Positions 1 through 10,928 of a DNA stretch of 64,000 bases are shown here, one piece after another. The translations under genes were made by a program, and so were the position numbers. Origin of the DNA: Cellulomonas sp. NTE-D12 (lineage in GTDB: Bacteria; Actinomycetota; Actinomycetes; Actinomycetales; Cellulomonadaceae); NCBI RefSeq assembly GCF_027923705.1, contig NZ_AP026442.1:1116001-1180000 (forward strand), given 5' to 3'. The notes beneath the pieces were generated by a model that was given only the letters and a program-made list of their open reading frames with translations, did no database searches and was not told where the DNA came from. Each line of letters opens with the position of its first letter. Within the stretch, counting starts at the first letter, position 1.

Positions 1-356
1 TGGCCGAGCGCGTGCTCGGGTCGCACGTCAGCGCCACGACGCTGCTGCTCGCACGCCGTGCGGCCGCGGCCCCTCGCGGTCGGCGGTACGTCGCCTGGCT
101 CGGTGACGTCGTCGACCTCATCGCGGAGCGCCGTCACCACCGTGTCGCGACCGTGACGGTCGCGGCCCCGCTGTCGGACGCCCAGCGCACCCGGCTCGCC
201 GGGCTGCTCGCGACGGCCCTCGGACGGCAGGTCGAGCTCGACGTGGTGGTGGACCCCCGCGTGATCGGCGGCCTGCGCGTCCAGTCCGGTCCGGACGTCA
301 TCGACTCGACCGTGCTCGCCCGCCTGGCGGACGCCCGCCGACAGCTCGCCGGATGA
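1..356 (+). CDS. atpH: ATP synthase F1 subunit delta, C-terminal part
   Basis: This is the tail of the delta (OSCP-like) subunit, which joins the F1 head to the peripheral stalk of the ATP synthase. The frame enters from the left edge (first full codon at 3) and stops at 354-356, so the N-terminal part is missing from the window. The end of the protein carries the conserved delta tail DPRVIGGLRVQSGPDVID followed by a short basic helix, and atpA follows after 78 nt, as expected in an atpBEFHAGDC operon. Mycobacteria fuse delta with a b-like domain; the window is too short to show whether that is so here. The family assignment is firm because of the motif and the position. Confidence 0.93.
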   Translation, partial: AERVLGSHVSATTLLLARRAAAAPRGRRYVAWLGDVVDLIAERRHHRVATVTVAAPLSDAQRTRLAGLLATALGRQVELDVVVDPRVIGGLRVQSGPDVIDSTVLARLADARRQLAG

Positions 357-434
357 CCCTTCGCCCCCGCCCGGCGGTCCCGGGCCCACGCACCCCGCGC
401 GCGACGCGCGCGACCCACGAGGAGAACAGACACC

Positions 435-2060
<1,626 letters not shown>

Positions 2061-2062
2061 GG

Positions 2063-4475
<2,413 letters not shown>

Positions 4476-4486
4476 GGGGAGGCACG

Positions 4487-4762
4487 GTGGCACAGCTCGA
4501 GGTCGACCTGGTCGACGCGGAGGGCAAGGTGTGGTCCGGACAGGCCCACCAGGTCACCGCGCCGGCGGCGGACGGTGAGATCGGCATCCTGCCGGGTCAC
4601 ACGCCCGTGCTGTCGCTGCTGCGCGCCGGTGAGGTGCGGGTGCGCGAGGAGCGTGGCGGCGCTGCGCTCGCGTGGCACGTCGACGGGGGCTTCCTGTCCG
4701 TCGACTCGGACCAGGTGACGCTCGTCGTCGACAACGCCGAGCCCACCACCGCCGGGAACTGA
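4487..4762 (+). CDS. atpC: ATP synthase F1 subunit epsilon, short form
   Basis: Epsilon subunit at the foot of the central stalk. Only 91 residues are present: the N-terminal beta-sandwich with [21 protein letters not shown], then a stop directly after the last strand. E. coli epsilon has 139 residues, of which the final part is an alpha-helical hairpin that can extend and block rotation; that hairpin is absent here. The GTG start at 4487 is preceded by GGGGAGG at 4476-4482. Short epsilons occur in several actinobacteria, so this is probably natural rather than a frameshift; no continuing frame is visible after the stop. Confidence 0.95.
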   Translation: MAQLEVDLVDAEGKVWSGQAHQVTAPAADGEIGILPGHTPVLSLLRAGEVRVREERGGAALAWHVDGGFLSVDSDQVTLVVDNAEPTTAGN

Positions 4763-4774
4763 GGGCGAGCAGGG

Positions 4775-5215
4775 ATGGGCGGGCTGGAGGCGGACACGCT
4801 CCTGGCGCTGGCCGCCCTCCTGCTGCTCGTCGTGCTGGCGTCCGGTCTCTGGCTGTCCCGGACCCGGACGCTCTCGCACCGGCTCGGCTCGTTCTCCTGC
4901 TCGCTCGCGCGCCGGCCGGAGGGGCCGTGGGCGCGTGGCATCGCGCAGTACGGCGTGCGCCGCCTGTACTGGTGGCGGCTCGCGTCGATCGTGCCCCGGG
5001 CGCGCCACGTCTGGAGCCGGCCGCGGATCGCGGTGCTGTCCCGGACGACGGTCCCGTCGCCGGACGGGCACACGCGCATCGTGGAGCTGCGCTGCCGCGT
5101 CGCCGGCGAGACCTCGTCGCCGATCGAGGTGTACCTGCAGATGTCCCCCGAGGCGTACGCCGGGCTGACGTCGTGGATCGAGGCGACGCCGACGCGCTCC
5201 GCCTCGGTCATCTAG
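4775..5215 (+). CDS. DUF2550-type membrane protein
   Basis: A 146-residue protein with one N-terminal membrane helix (residues about 7-27, [19 protein letters not shown]), then a basic domain rich in Trp and Arg with the pattern [18 protein letters not shown]. It matches the actinobacterial DUF2550 family, whose M. tuberculosis member (Rv1312) also follows atpC. The helix should anchor it with the basic domain in the cytoplasm. It starts 12 nt after atpC, and nucS follows 17 nt after its stop, so it probably rides on the atp transcript. The function is unknown; constant linkage to atp genes suggests, without proving, a membrane role. Confidence 0.85.
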   Translation: MGGLEADTLLALAALLLLVVLASGLWLSRTRTLSHRLGSFSCSLARRPEGPWARGIAQYGVRRLYWWRLASIVPRARHVWSRPRIAVLSRTTVPSPDGHTRIVELRCRVAGETSSPIEVYLQMSPEAYAGLTSWIEATPTRSASVI

Positions 5216-5232
5216 AAGCCCCGGAGGTCCTG

Positions 5233-5928
5233 GTGCGGTTGGTGGTGGCCACGTGCACGGCCACGTACAGCGGACGGCTCGACGCGCACCTGCCGCAGGC
5301 CACCCGCCTGCTGGTGGTCAAGGCGGACGGGTCGGTGCTGGTGCATGCGGACGGCGGGTCGTACAAGCCCCTGAACTGGATGAGCCCGCCGTGCACGCTG
5401 ACGGTCTCGGTGCCCGACGACGAGCGCGCGGCGCTCGGCGTGCAGGAGGTGTGGACCGTCCAGCACGCGAAGTCCGACGACCGCCTGGTCGTGGAGCTGT
5501 TCGAGGTGCACCACGACTCGGTGCACGAGCTCGGTGTGGACCCGGGCCTGGTGAAGGACGGCGTCGAGGCGCACCTGCAGCAGCTGCTCGCGGACCAGAT
5601 CACGCTGCTCGGGCCGGGCCACCAGCTGGTGCGTCGCGAGTACCCGACCGCGATCGGACCGGTGGACATCCTGGCGCGCGACCCGGCCGGCGGGACCGTC
5701 GCCGTGGAGATCAAGCGTCGCGGCGACATCGACGGCGTCGAGCAGCTGACGCGGTACCTCGAGCTGCTCAACCGGGACCCGCTCCTCGCGCCCGTCCGTG
5801 GCGTGTTCGCGGCGCAGGAGATCCGCCCTCAGGCGCGGGTGCTCGCCACCGACCGCGGCATCGGCTGCCTCGTGCTCGACTACGCCGCCCTGCGTGGCGT
5901 CGACGACGCGGGCTCGCGGCTGTTCTGA
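5233..5928 (+). CDS. nucS: Mismatch endonuclease NucS (EndoMS)
   Basis: A 231-residue NucS protein, the DNA mismatch-cutting nuclease that replaces MutS/MutL in many actinobacteria. The N-terminal half is the DNA-binding/dimerisation domain ([17 protein letters not shown]). The C-terminal half is a RecB-type nuclease domain with a PD-(D/E)xK site at about D145, E159 and K161 (VDILARD and AVEIKRRG). I chose GTG 5233 because GGAGG lies at 5223-5227 and the start matches the family; the frame is open further upstream but that part overlaps the two preceding genes. The stop overlaps the next start by one base. Confidence 0.95.
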   Translation: MRLVVATCTATYSGRLDAHLPQATRLLVVKADGSVLVHADGGSYKPLNWMSPPCTLTVSVPDDERAALGVQEVWTVQHAKSDDRLVVELFEVHHDSVHELGVDPGLVKDGVEAHLQQLLADQITLLGPGHQLVRREYPTAIGPVDILARDPAGGTVAVEIKRRGDIDGVEQLTRYLELLNRDPLLAPVRGVFAAQEIRPQARVLATDRGIGCLVLDYAALRGVDDAGSRLF

Positions 5929-6830
5929 TGGCCGGACCTCTCCGCAGCGCGCCGAGCGGGGACGTCGTCCCGCCCGGTACGGGCGCGCCGCGGGTGGTCG
6001 CCACCGATCTGGACGGCACGCTGCTCGGGCCCGACGGTGGTCTGTCGGCCAGGACCCGGGACGCCCTGTCCCGCAGCGACCGCGCCGGCGTCCGGGTGGT
6101 CGCCGTCACGGCGCGGCCGCCGCGGTGGCTCGGCGACCTGGCCCCGGCGCTGGGCGGGTGCGGGGTGGCCATCTGTGCCAACGGAGCCGCTGTCGTCGAG
6201 CTGGCGACGTTGGCGGTCCGGCACGCCTACACGTTCGACGACCAGGTCGTGCGCGACGTGGTCGCCCGGGTGCGCCGTGCCGATCCGACGGTGAGCTTCG
6301 CGCTGGAACGCACCACCGGGTTCGCCGCGGAGGTGGGGTTCCGCTCGAGCCACCCGGTGCCCGAGGGCAGCCCGTCGGTCGCGGACATCACCCAGGCGTT
6401 GGACGGTCGCACGATCAAGGTGCTCGTCCGCGCGGCGCCGTCGATCGACCTGGACGCCTTCGTGGGGGCGTTGTCCACGGCGGTCGGGGACGCGGGCGTG
6501 GTGTCCCACTCGGGCGCCACCGGTCTGGCGGAGGTGTCGCCGTCGGCCGTCACCAAGGCCAGCACGCTGGCCGTCTGGGCGGCGGAGGAGGGGGTCGAGG
6601 CGAGCGACGTCTGGGCGGTGGGCGACGCACCGAACGACCTGCCGATGCTGGCGTGGGCCGGTCGTTCGTTCGCCGTCGCGAACGCCCATCCGACCGTCCT
6701 GCGCAGCGTCGACACGGTGCTGCCGTCGAACGCGGACGACGGCGTCGCGGTGCTGCTCGACACCGCCGTCGCGCTGGTGCCGCACGGCGCTCGTCGCGGG
6801 CGGGACCTCCCGGGCCTCGCGACCTCCTGA
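5928..6830 (+). CDS. HAD-superfamily (Cof-type) sugar-phosphatase
   Basis: A 300-residue haloacid-dehalogenase hydrolase of the Cof/YidA subgroup. Motif I is DLDGTLLG, with the nucleophile at about D27 and general acid D29; the late motif is [10 protein letters not shown] (G232 onward), which binds Mg2+. A C2-type cap lies between them. Such enzymes dephosphorylate sugar phosphates or similar small metabolites, and the substrate cannot be read from sequence. The ATG overlaps the nucS stop (TGATG, 5926-5930), so translation is coupled. The start of the following beta-glucosidase lies 110 nt downstream with its own operator, so the two are probably separate units. Confidence 0.88.
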   Translation: MAGPLRSAPSGDVVPPGTGAPRVVATDLDGTLLGPDGGLSARTRDALSRSDRAGVRVVAVTARPPRWLGDLAPALGGCGVAICANGAAVVELATLAVRHAYTFDDQVVRDVVARVRRADPTVSFALERTTGFAAEVGFRSSHPVPEGSPSVADITQALDGRTIKVLVRAAPSIDLDAFVGALSTAVGDAGVVSHSGATGLAEVSPSAVTKASTLAVWAAEEGVEASDVWAVGDAPNDLPMLAWAGRSFAVANAHPTVLRSVDTVLPSNADDGVAVLLDTAVALVPHGARRGRDLPGLATS

Positions 6831-6838
6831 TGGACCGT

Positions 6839-6852
6839 TGGAAGCGCTCCCG
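6839..6852. promoter_or_regulatory. CelR/LacI-type operator upstream of beta-glucosidase
   Basis: TGGAAGCGCTCCCG differs at 2 of 14 positions from TGGGAGCGCTCCCA, the palindrome bound by the LacI-family repressor CelR in Thermobifida fusca cellulase genes. It lies 88 nt before the chosen GH1 start and just upstream of an AT-richer stretch (GTATCGTATCGAT, 6871-6883) that could hold a -10 box. Release by cellobiose would be the expected signal. The match is seen directly; binding is inference. Confidence 0.7.
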
Positions 6853-6940
6853 CAACGCGCGCGGCGCGGTGTATCGTATCGATTCGACCCCGGTCGCCGA
6901 CGACCGGCCCTTCCCCTCCCGCGATCGACCGAGGATTCCC

Positions 6941-8389
6941 ATGGCGACCACGCGCCCGTCCGGCCGGCAGTTCCCCACCGACTTCCTCTGGGGGTCCGCG
7001 ACGGCCTCGTACCAGATCGAGGGCGGCGTGCACGAGGGTGGGCGCGGCCCGTCGATCTGGGACACCTTCAGCCACACGCCGGGCCGGGTGCTCAACGGCG
7101 ACACCGGTGACGTCGCCGTGGACCACTTCCACCGCGTGCCGCAGGACGTGGCGATCATGCGCGAGCTCGGCCTGCAGGCGTACCGGTTCTCGATCGCGTG
7201 GTCACGGGTGCAGCCGACCGGTTCCGGCGAGTTCAACCAGGCGGGTCTGGACTTCTACTCCGACCTGGTGGACCGGCTGGTCGACGCGGGGATCCAGCCC
7301 GTCGCGACCCTGTACCACTGGGACCTGCCGCAGGCGCTGGAGGACGAGGGCGGCTGGGCGAACCGTCAGACCGCCTACCGGTTCGCCGACTACGCCCGCC
7401 GGATGGCCGAGGTCCTCGGGGACCGGGTGCGGCTGTGGACCACGTTGAACGAGCCGTGGTGCTCCGCCTTCCTCGGGTACGCGTCCGGCGCCCACGCCCC
7501 TGGGGTGACGGACGACGCCAAGGCGCTGGCCGCCGTCCACCACCTCAACCTCGGCCACGGTCTCGCGGCCCGCGCCGTGCGCTCCGTCCTCGGTGAGGGC
7601 ACGCCGGTCTCGGTGACGCTGAACCTGCACGTCACGCGCGCTGCCTCCGACGATCCGGCTGACGTCGCGGCCAAGCACCGCATCGACACGATCGCCAACG
7701 AGGTGTTCCTCGGCCCGATGCTGCTCGGTGCGTACCCGGAGCAGGTGTTCGCCGACACCGCCGCGATCAGCGACTGGGCCTTCGTGCAGGACGGGGACCT
7801 GGAGCTGATCCGGGTCCCGCTGACCCTGCTGGGTGTCAACTACTACGCGACCGGGCTGGTGCGGGCCGGTGCGCCCGCGGCCGTCACCCCGGGTGAGCCA
7901 GGTCCGGACGGCCACCGCGCTGCCGAGCACAGCCCGTGGGTCGGCGCCGACCAGGTGGAGTGGCTGCCGGTGGCCGGCCCCTACACCGCGATGGGCTGGA
8001 ACATCGAGCCGCAGGGCCTCGTCGACCTGCTCCTGGAGCTGCGCGACCGGTTCCCGGACCAGCCGCTGGCCATCACGGAGAACGGTGCGGCGTTCGCCGA
8101 CGAGGTCTCGGCGGACGGGCGCGTGCACGACGCCGACCGGGTCGCCTACCTGCACGACCACATCGATGCGATGGGTGCCGCGATGGACGCCGGCGCCGAC
8201 GTGCGCGGCTACTTCGTCTGGTCGCTGCTGGACAACTTCGAGTGGGCGTACGGGTTCGACCGCCGCTTCGGCGTGGTCCGCGTCGACTACGACACGCTCG
8301 AGCGCACGGTCAAGGACTCCGGACGCTGGTACGCCGAGCTGGTCCGCACCGGCACGGTGCCGCCGGCGGAGGTGGCCGCCACGCTCTGA
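6941..8389 (+). CDS. bglA: GH1 beta-glucosidase
   Basis: A 482-residue family 1 glycoside hydrolase without signal peptide, so a cytoplasmic enzyme that splits imported cellobiose or other beta-glucosides. The start [18 protein letters not shown] is the GH1 signature; the acid/base is E171 (TLNEP) and the nucleophile E380 (ITENG). I chose ATG 6941, with GAGGA at 6931-6935. The open frame continues upstream, but that part holds the CelR-like operator and lacks family similarity. The operator suggests induction by cellulose breakdown products. Exact substrate preference is not readable, so the symbol is only a family label. Confidence 0.93.
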   Translation: MATTRPSGRQFPTDFLWGSATASYQIEGGVHEGGRGPSIWDTFSHTPGRVLNGDTGDVAVDHFHRVPQDVAIMRELGLQAYRFSIAWSRVQPTGSGEFNQAGLDFYSDLVDRLVDAGIQPVATLYHWDLPQALEDEGGWANRQTAYRFADYARRMAEVLGDRVRLWTTLNEPWCSAFLGYASGAHAPGVTDDAKALAAVHHLNLGHGLAARAVRSVLGEGTPVSVTLNLHVTRAASDDPADVAAKHRIDTIANEVFLGPMLLGAYPEQVFADTAAISDWAFVQDGDLELIRVPLTLLGVNYYATGLVRAGAPAAVTPGEPGPDGHRAAEHSPWVGADQVEWLPVAGPYTAMGWNIEPQGLVDLLLELRDRFPDQPLAITENGAAFADEVSADGRVHDADRVAYLHDHIDAMGAAMDAGADVRGYFVWSLLDNFEWAYGFDRRFGVVRVDYDTLERTVKDSGRWYAELVRTGTVPPAEVAATL

Positions 8390-8438
8390 GTGCCCGGTCG
8401 GTGGGCGAGCGACCGCCGGCATCGGACAGGATGGGCGC

Positions 8439-8747
8439 ATGCCGAGCAGCCGTCGATCGTCGAGACGGCCGTACGGGACCGCCCACCCGGAGCTGGACCT
8501 GATGCGCGCCACCGGCGGGCGGACGGCCGAGAGCGCATCCGACGGCGAGTGGACGGTGCAGTCGGTCGCCGGCTCGTCCCGGGAGTACCGGTGCCCGGGC
8601 TGCGACCAGGTGGTCGCGCCCGGGACGCCCCACGTGGTCGCGTGGCGGACGGACGACCTGCTCGGTGACGGTGTGGAAGGTCGTCGGCACTGGCACACGG
8701 CGTGCTGGCGCGCGCGAGGCCGTCGTCGTCCCAGCCGTCGCGCCTGA
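8439..8747 (+). CDS. Small zinc-ribbon-like conserved protein
   Basis: A 102-residue basic protein with a CPGC pair (YRCPGCDQ) and a later RHWHTACW segment, giving a plausible Cys2-His-Cys zinc site. The N- and C-termini are Arg/Ser-rich and probably disordered. Related actinobacterial proteins are often labelled ATP/GTP-binding, but I see no Walker motif. The ATG has CAGGAT six bases before it and no ribosome binding site, so the message may be leaderless. Function unknown. Confidence 0.7.
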   Translation: MPSSRRSSRRPYGTAHPELDLMRATGGRTAESASDGEWTVQSVAGSSREYRCPGCDQVVAPGTPHVVAWRTDDLLGDGVEGRRHWHTACWRARGRRRPSRRA

Positions 8748-8809
8748 CGCCGCCGCGCCTGAGGATGCCCAGGCCGACGGTCGCCTGCATGCCCGCCACG
8801 GTCGCCGGT

Positions 8810-8815
8810 TAGGCT
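8810..8815 (+). promoter_or_regulatory. -10 box of leaderless alpha/beta-hydrolase gene
   Basis: TAGGCT lies 7 nt before ATG 8823, with no Shine-Dalgarno sequence between. A transcript starting at or next to the start codon is predicted. Confidence 0.5.
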
Positions 8816-8822
8816 CGAGACG

Positions 8823-9632
8823 ATGTCCGAGACCTCTGCCGCGACCGCCCACGGCGCCCCGATCCGCTCCCTGACCGTCCTGCCCGCACACCGGGAGGAG
8901 GTCGAGCTGCACACGGCGGACGGCCTGACGCTGGTCGGTGAGCTCGCCCTGCCGGTGGACGCGGAGGGCCGTCCGACGACGCCGCGCGCCACGCTGGTCA
9001 CGCTGCACCCGCTGCCGACGCACGGCGGGTACATGGACTCGCACGTGCTGCGCAAGGCGGCATGGCGGCTGCCCGCCCTGGCGGGTCTCGCCGTGCTGCG
9101 GTTCAACACGCGCGGCACGTCCAGCCCGCGCGGCACGAGCCAGGGCTCGTTCGACGGAGGCGTCGCCGAGCGGTTCGACGTCGCCGCCGCCCTCGAGCTG
9201 GCCGAGTTCCACGACCTGCCGCACATCTGGCTCGTGGGATGGTCGTTCGGCACCGAGCTGGCCCTGCGGTACGGGCGTGACCCCGTGGTGGAGGGAGCCG
9301 TGCTGCTGTCGCCGCCCCTCAGCAGAGCGGGCGACGAGGACCTGGACGCCTGGGCATCGTTCGGCCGGCCGCTCGTCGTGCTGGTGCCCGAGCACGACGA
9401 CTACCTGCGCCCGCCGCAGGCGCGTGAGCGCTTCGCGCGGGTGCCGCAGGCCGACCTGGTGGCCGTCGACGGTGCGAAGCACCTGTGGGTGGGGGAGTCC
9501 CAGGTGCGCCGCGTGCTCGACGAGATCGTCGCGCACGTCGCGCCGGAGGTTCCCGTCCCGCTGCCGCGGACGTGGTCGGGGCCGAGCAGCCAGGCGGAGT
9601 CGACGGTCGACCTGACGGGGGAGGACTCGTGA
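8823..9632 (+). CDS. Alpha/beta hydrolase
   Basis: A 269-residue serine hydrolase-fold protein. It has a THPLPTHGG oxyanion-type segment after the first strands and the nucleophile elbow GWSFGTE with S141. The acid is probably in VPEHDDYL and the base in GAKHLWVG. The family includes esterases and thioesterases acting on small carbonyl substrates. Its stop overlaps the start of a second, distinct alpha/beta hydrolase (GTGA, 9629-9632), so the two are made together and could act in one catabolic step; substrate unknown. Confidence 0.85.
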   Translation: MSETSAATAHGAPIRSLTVLPAHREEVELHTADGLTLVGELALPVDAEGRPTTPRATLVTLHPLPTHGGYMDSHVLRKAAWRLPALAGLAVLRFNTRGTSSPRGTSQGSFDGGVAERFDVAAALELAEFHDLPHIWLVGWSFGTELALRYGRDPVVEGAVLLSPPLSRAGDEDLDAWASFGRPLVVLVPEHDDYLRPPQARERFARVPQADLVAVDGAKHLWVGESQVRRVLDEIVAHVAPEVPVPLPRTWSGPSSQAESTVDLTGEDS

Positions 9633-10414
9633 CACCGATCGCAGGTCTGACCACGGTCCGGTCCGACGCCGGGGCGCTGCCGCTCGTGCTGCTGCACGGG
9701 ATGCCGCTCGACTCGCGGATGTGGACCGCCGCCGCGCAGCTCGTCGCCGGCCCGGCGGCCGTGCACCTCGTCGACCTTCCGGGCACGCCGCGGTACGTCG
9801 CCGACCTGCCTGCGCCGTCGCTCGAGGCCTCCGCCGACGAGGTGGCCCGCCTCCTGTCGGACGCGGGTGTCGACCGCGCCGTCGTCGTGGGCCTGTCGAT
9901 GGGCGGCTACGTCGCGCTGGCGATGGCCGAGCGCCACCCGGACCTGCTGGCCGGGCTCGGCCTGGTGGACACCAAGGCGGTCGCGGACACCCCGGAGGCT
10001 GCGGCCAAGCGCCTCGCGACGGCCGACGAGCTGGAGTCCAGCCGGTCGCTCGACGCGGTGCTGCCGGTCGACGGGTTGCTCGGCGAGACGACCCGGACCG
10101 CGCGGCCGCAGGTTCTCGAGCAGGTGCTCGACTGGGTGCACGACCAGGTGCCGAGCGGGCTGGCCTGGTCGCAGCGGGCGATGGCGGGCCGGCCGGATCG
10201 CACCGAGGTGCTGCGGACGTTCTCCGGGCCCGTCACCGTGGTGGTGGGCGACGAGGACACCGTGTCGCCGGTCGAGCAGGCGCGTGCCATGGCCGCGGTC
10301 GGCGACGCGGCGCTCGTCGTGGTGCCGCGCGTCGGGCACCTGTCTGCCGTGGAGGACCCGGCGGCAGTGGCGACCGCCCTGGGAGAGCTGGTCGCGCGGG
10401 CGCAGCGCGGCTGA
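9629..10414 (+). CDS. Alpha/beta hydrolase (second of pair)
   Basis: A 261-residue alpha/beta hydrolase with HGMPLDSRMW (oxyanion region), nucleophile elbow GLSMGGY with S90, an acid in GDEDTVSP and a base in RVGHLSAVE, the standard Ser-Asp-His order. The GTG start is set by the 4-nt overlap with the preceding hydrolase. It is not a recent duplicate of its neighbour, since the motifs differ. Homologues include carboxylesterases, lactonases and haloperoxidase-like enzymes; the precise reaction is not decidable. Confidence 0.88.
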   Translation: MTPIAGLTTVRSDAGALPLVLLHGMPLDSRMWTAAAQLVAGPAAVHLVDLPGTPRYVADLPAPSLEASADEVARLLSDAGVDRAVVVGLSMGGYVALAMAERHPDLLAGLGLVDTKAVADTPEAAAKRLATADELESSRSLDAVLPVDGLLGETTRTARPQVLEQVLDWVHDQVPSGLAWSQRAMAGRPDRTEVLRTFSGPVTVVVGDEDTVSPVEQARAMAAVGDAALVVVPRVGHLSAVEDPAAVATALGELVARAQRG

Positions 10415-10436
10415 GCGCCTGCCTGCGGTCAGGCGC
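10415..10436. terminator. Hairpin between convergent genes
   Basis: GCGCCTG (10415-10421) pairs perfectly with CAGGCGC (10430-10436) across an 8-nt loop. It fills the 14-nt gap between two convergent genes and extends into the minus-strand stop codon. There is no T run. Confidence 0.4.
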
Positions 10437-10923
10437 CGCCGAGGACGCGGGAGATCGCCACGTCGAGGTCCAGCGACTCACCGTCCTTGCCGCCGGCGCC
10501 GAGCACCAGCGGGGGGTCCTGCGGGGTCAGCTCGACGCCCCGCCAGAGGGACACGAGGCTCGCCGGCGCGCGCAGGACGTAGAAGTCACCGGCGGTGGAG
10601 ACCGCGAGCGACTCGTCCTGCCGGAGGTACCAGCCCTCCAGCCCGGTCCGGTACCGGTGCCGGCCGTCGAAGCTGCGCGCCCGCAGCGGCACCGGCGCCG
10701 GACCGTGCGCGGTCGCACGTGCCACGAGGTCGGCGAGCATCGCCCGCGCGCGGTCGGACTCCGCCTTCTGACGCCGGTTCAGCGCCTCGGCGTGGGCGGC
10801 CGCCGCGGCGCGACGCTCCGCACGCCAGGACGACGCGTCGGAGGCGTCAGCGGAGCCGTCGCTCTGCGGGAGGTCGTCGCTCCCGGCGTGCCGAGCGTCC
10901 CGCGACCCGCCCTGCGCGCTCAC
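10429..10923 (-). CDS. Conserved hypothetical protein, actinobacterial
   Basis: A 164-residue protein. Residues 1-45 are low-complexity and polar; 45-75 form a charged Ala-rich helix; the rest is a compact domain with RHRYRTGLEGWYLRQDESLAVSTAG pattern broken by short strands. No signal peptide, membrane helix or catalytic motif is visible. It starts with GTG 5 nt after the stop of the long coiled-coil gene on the same strand, so the two form one unit. Function unknown; the co-transcription is the only clue. Confidence 0.65.
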   Translation of the reverse strand: MSAQGGSRDARHAGSDDLPQSDGSADASDASSWRAERRAAAAAHAEALNRRQKAESDRARAMLADLVARATAHGPAPVPLRARSFDGRHRYRTGLEGWYLRQDESLAVSTAGDFYVLRAPASLVSLWRGVELTPQDPPLVLGAGGKDGESLDLDVAISRVLGGA

Positions 10924-10928
10924 GGCGC

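Noticed and set aside
4672..5232. N-terminal extension of NucS
   Set aside because: It overlaps atpC and the DUF2550 gene; a good ribosome site lies before GTG 5233.
6830..6940. Earlier ATG for the beta-glucosidase at 6830
   Set aside because: The extra 37 residues lack GH1 similarity and would cover the operator; GAGGA supports ATG 6941.
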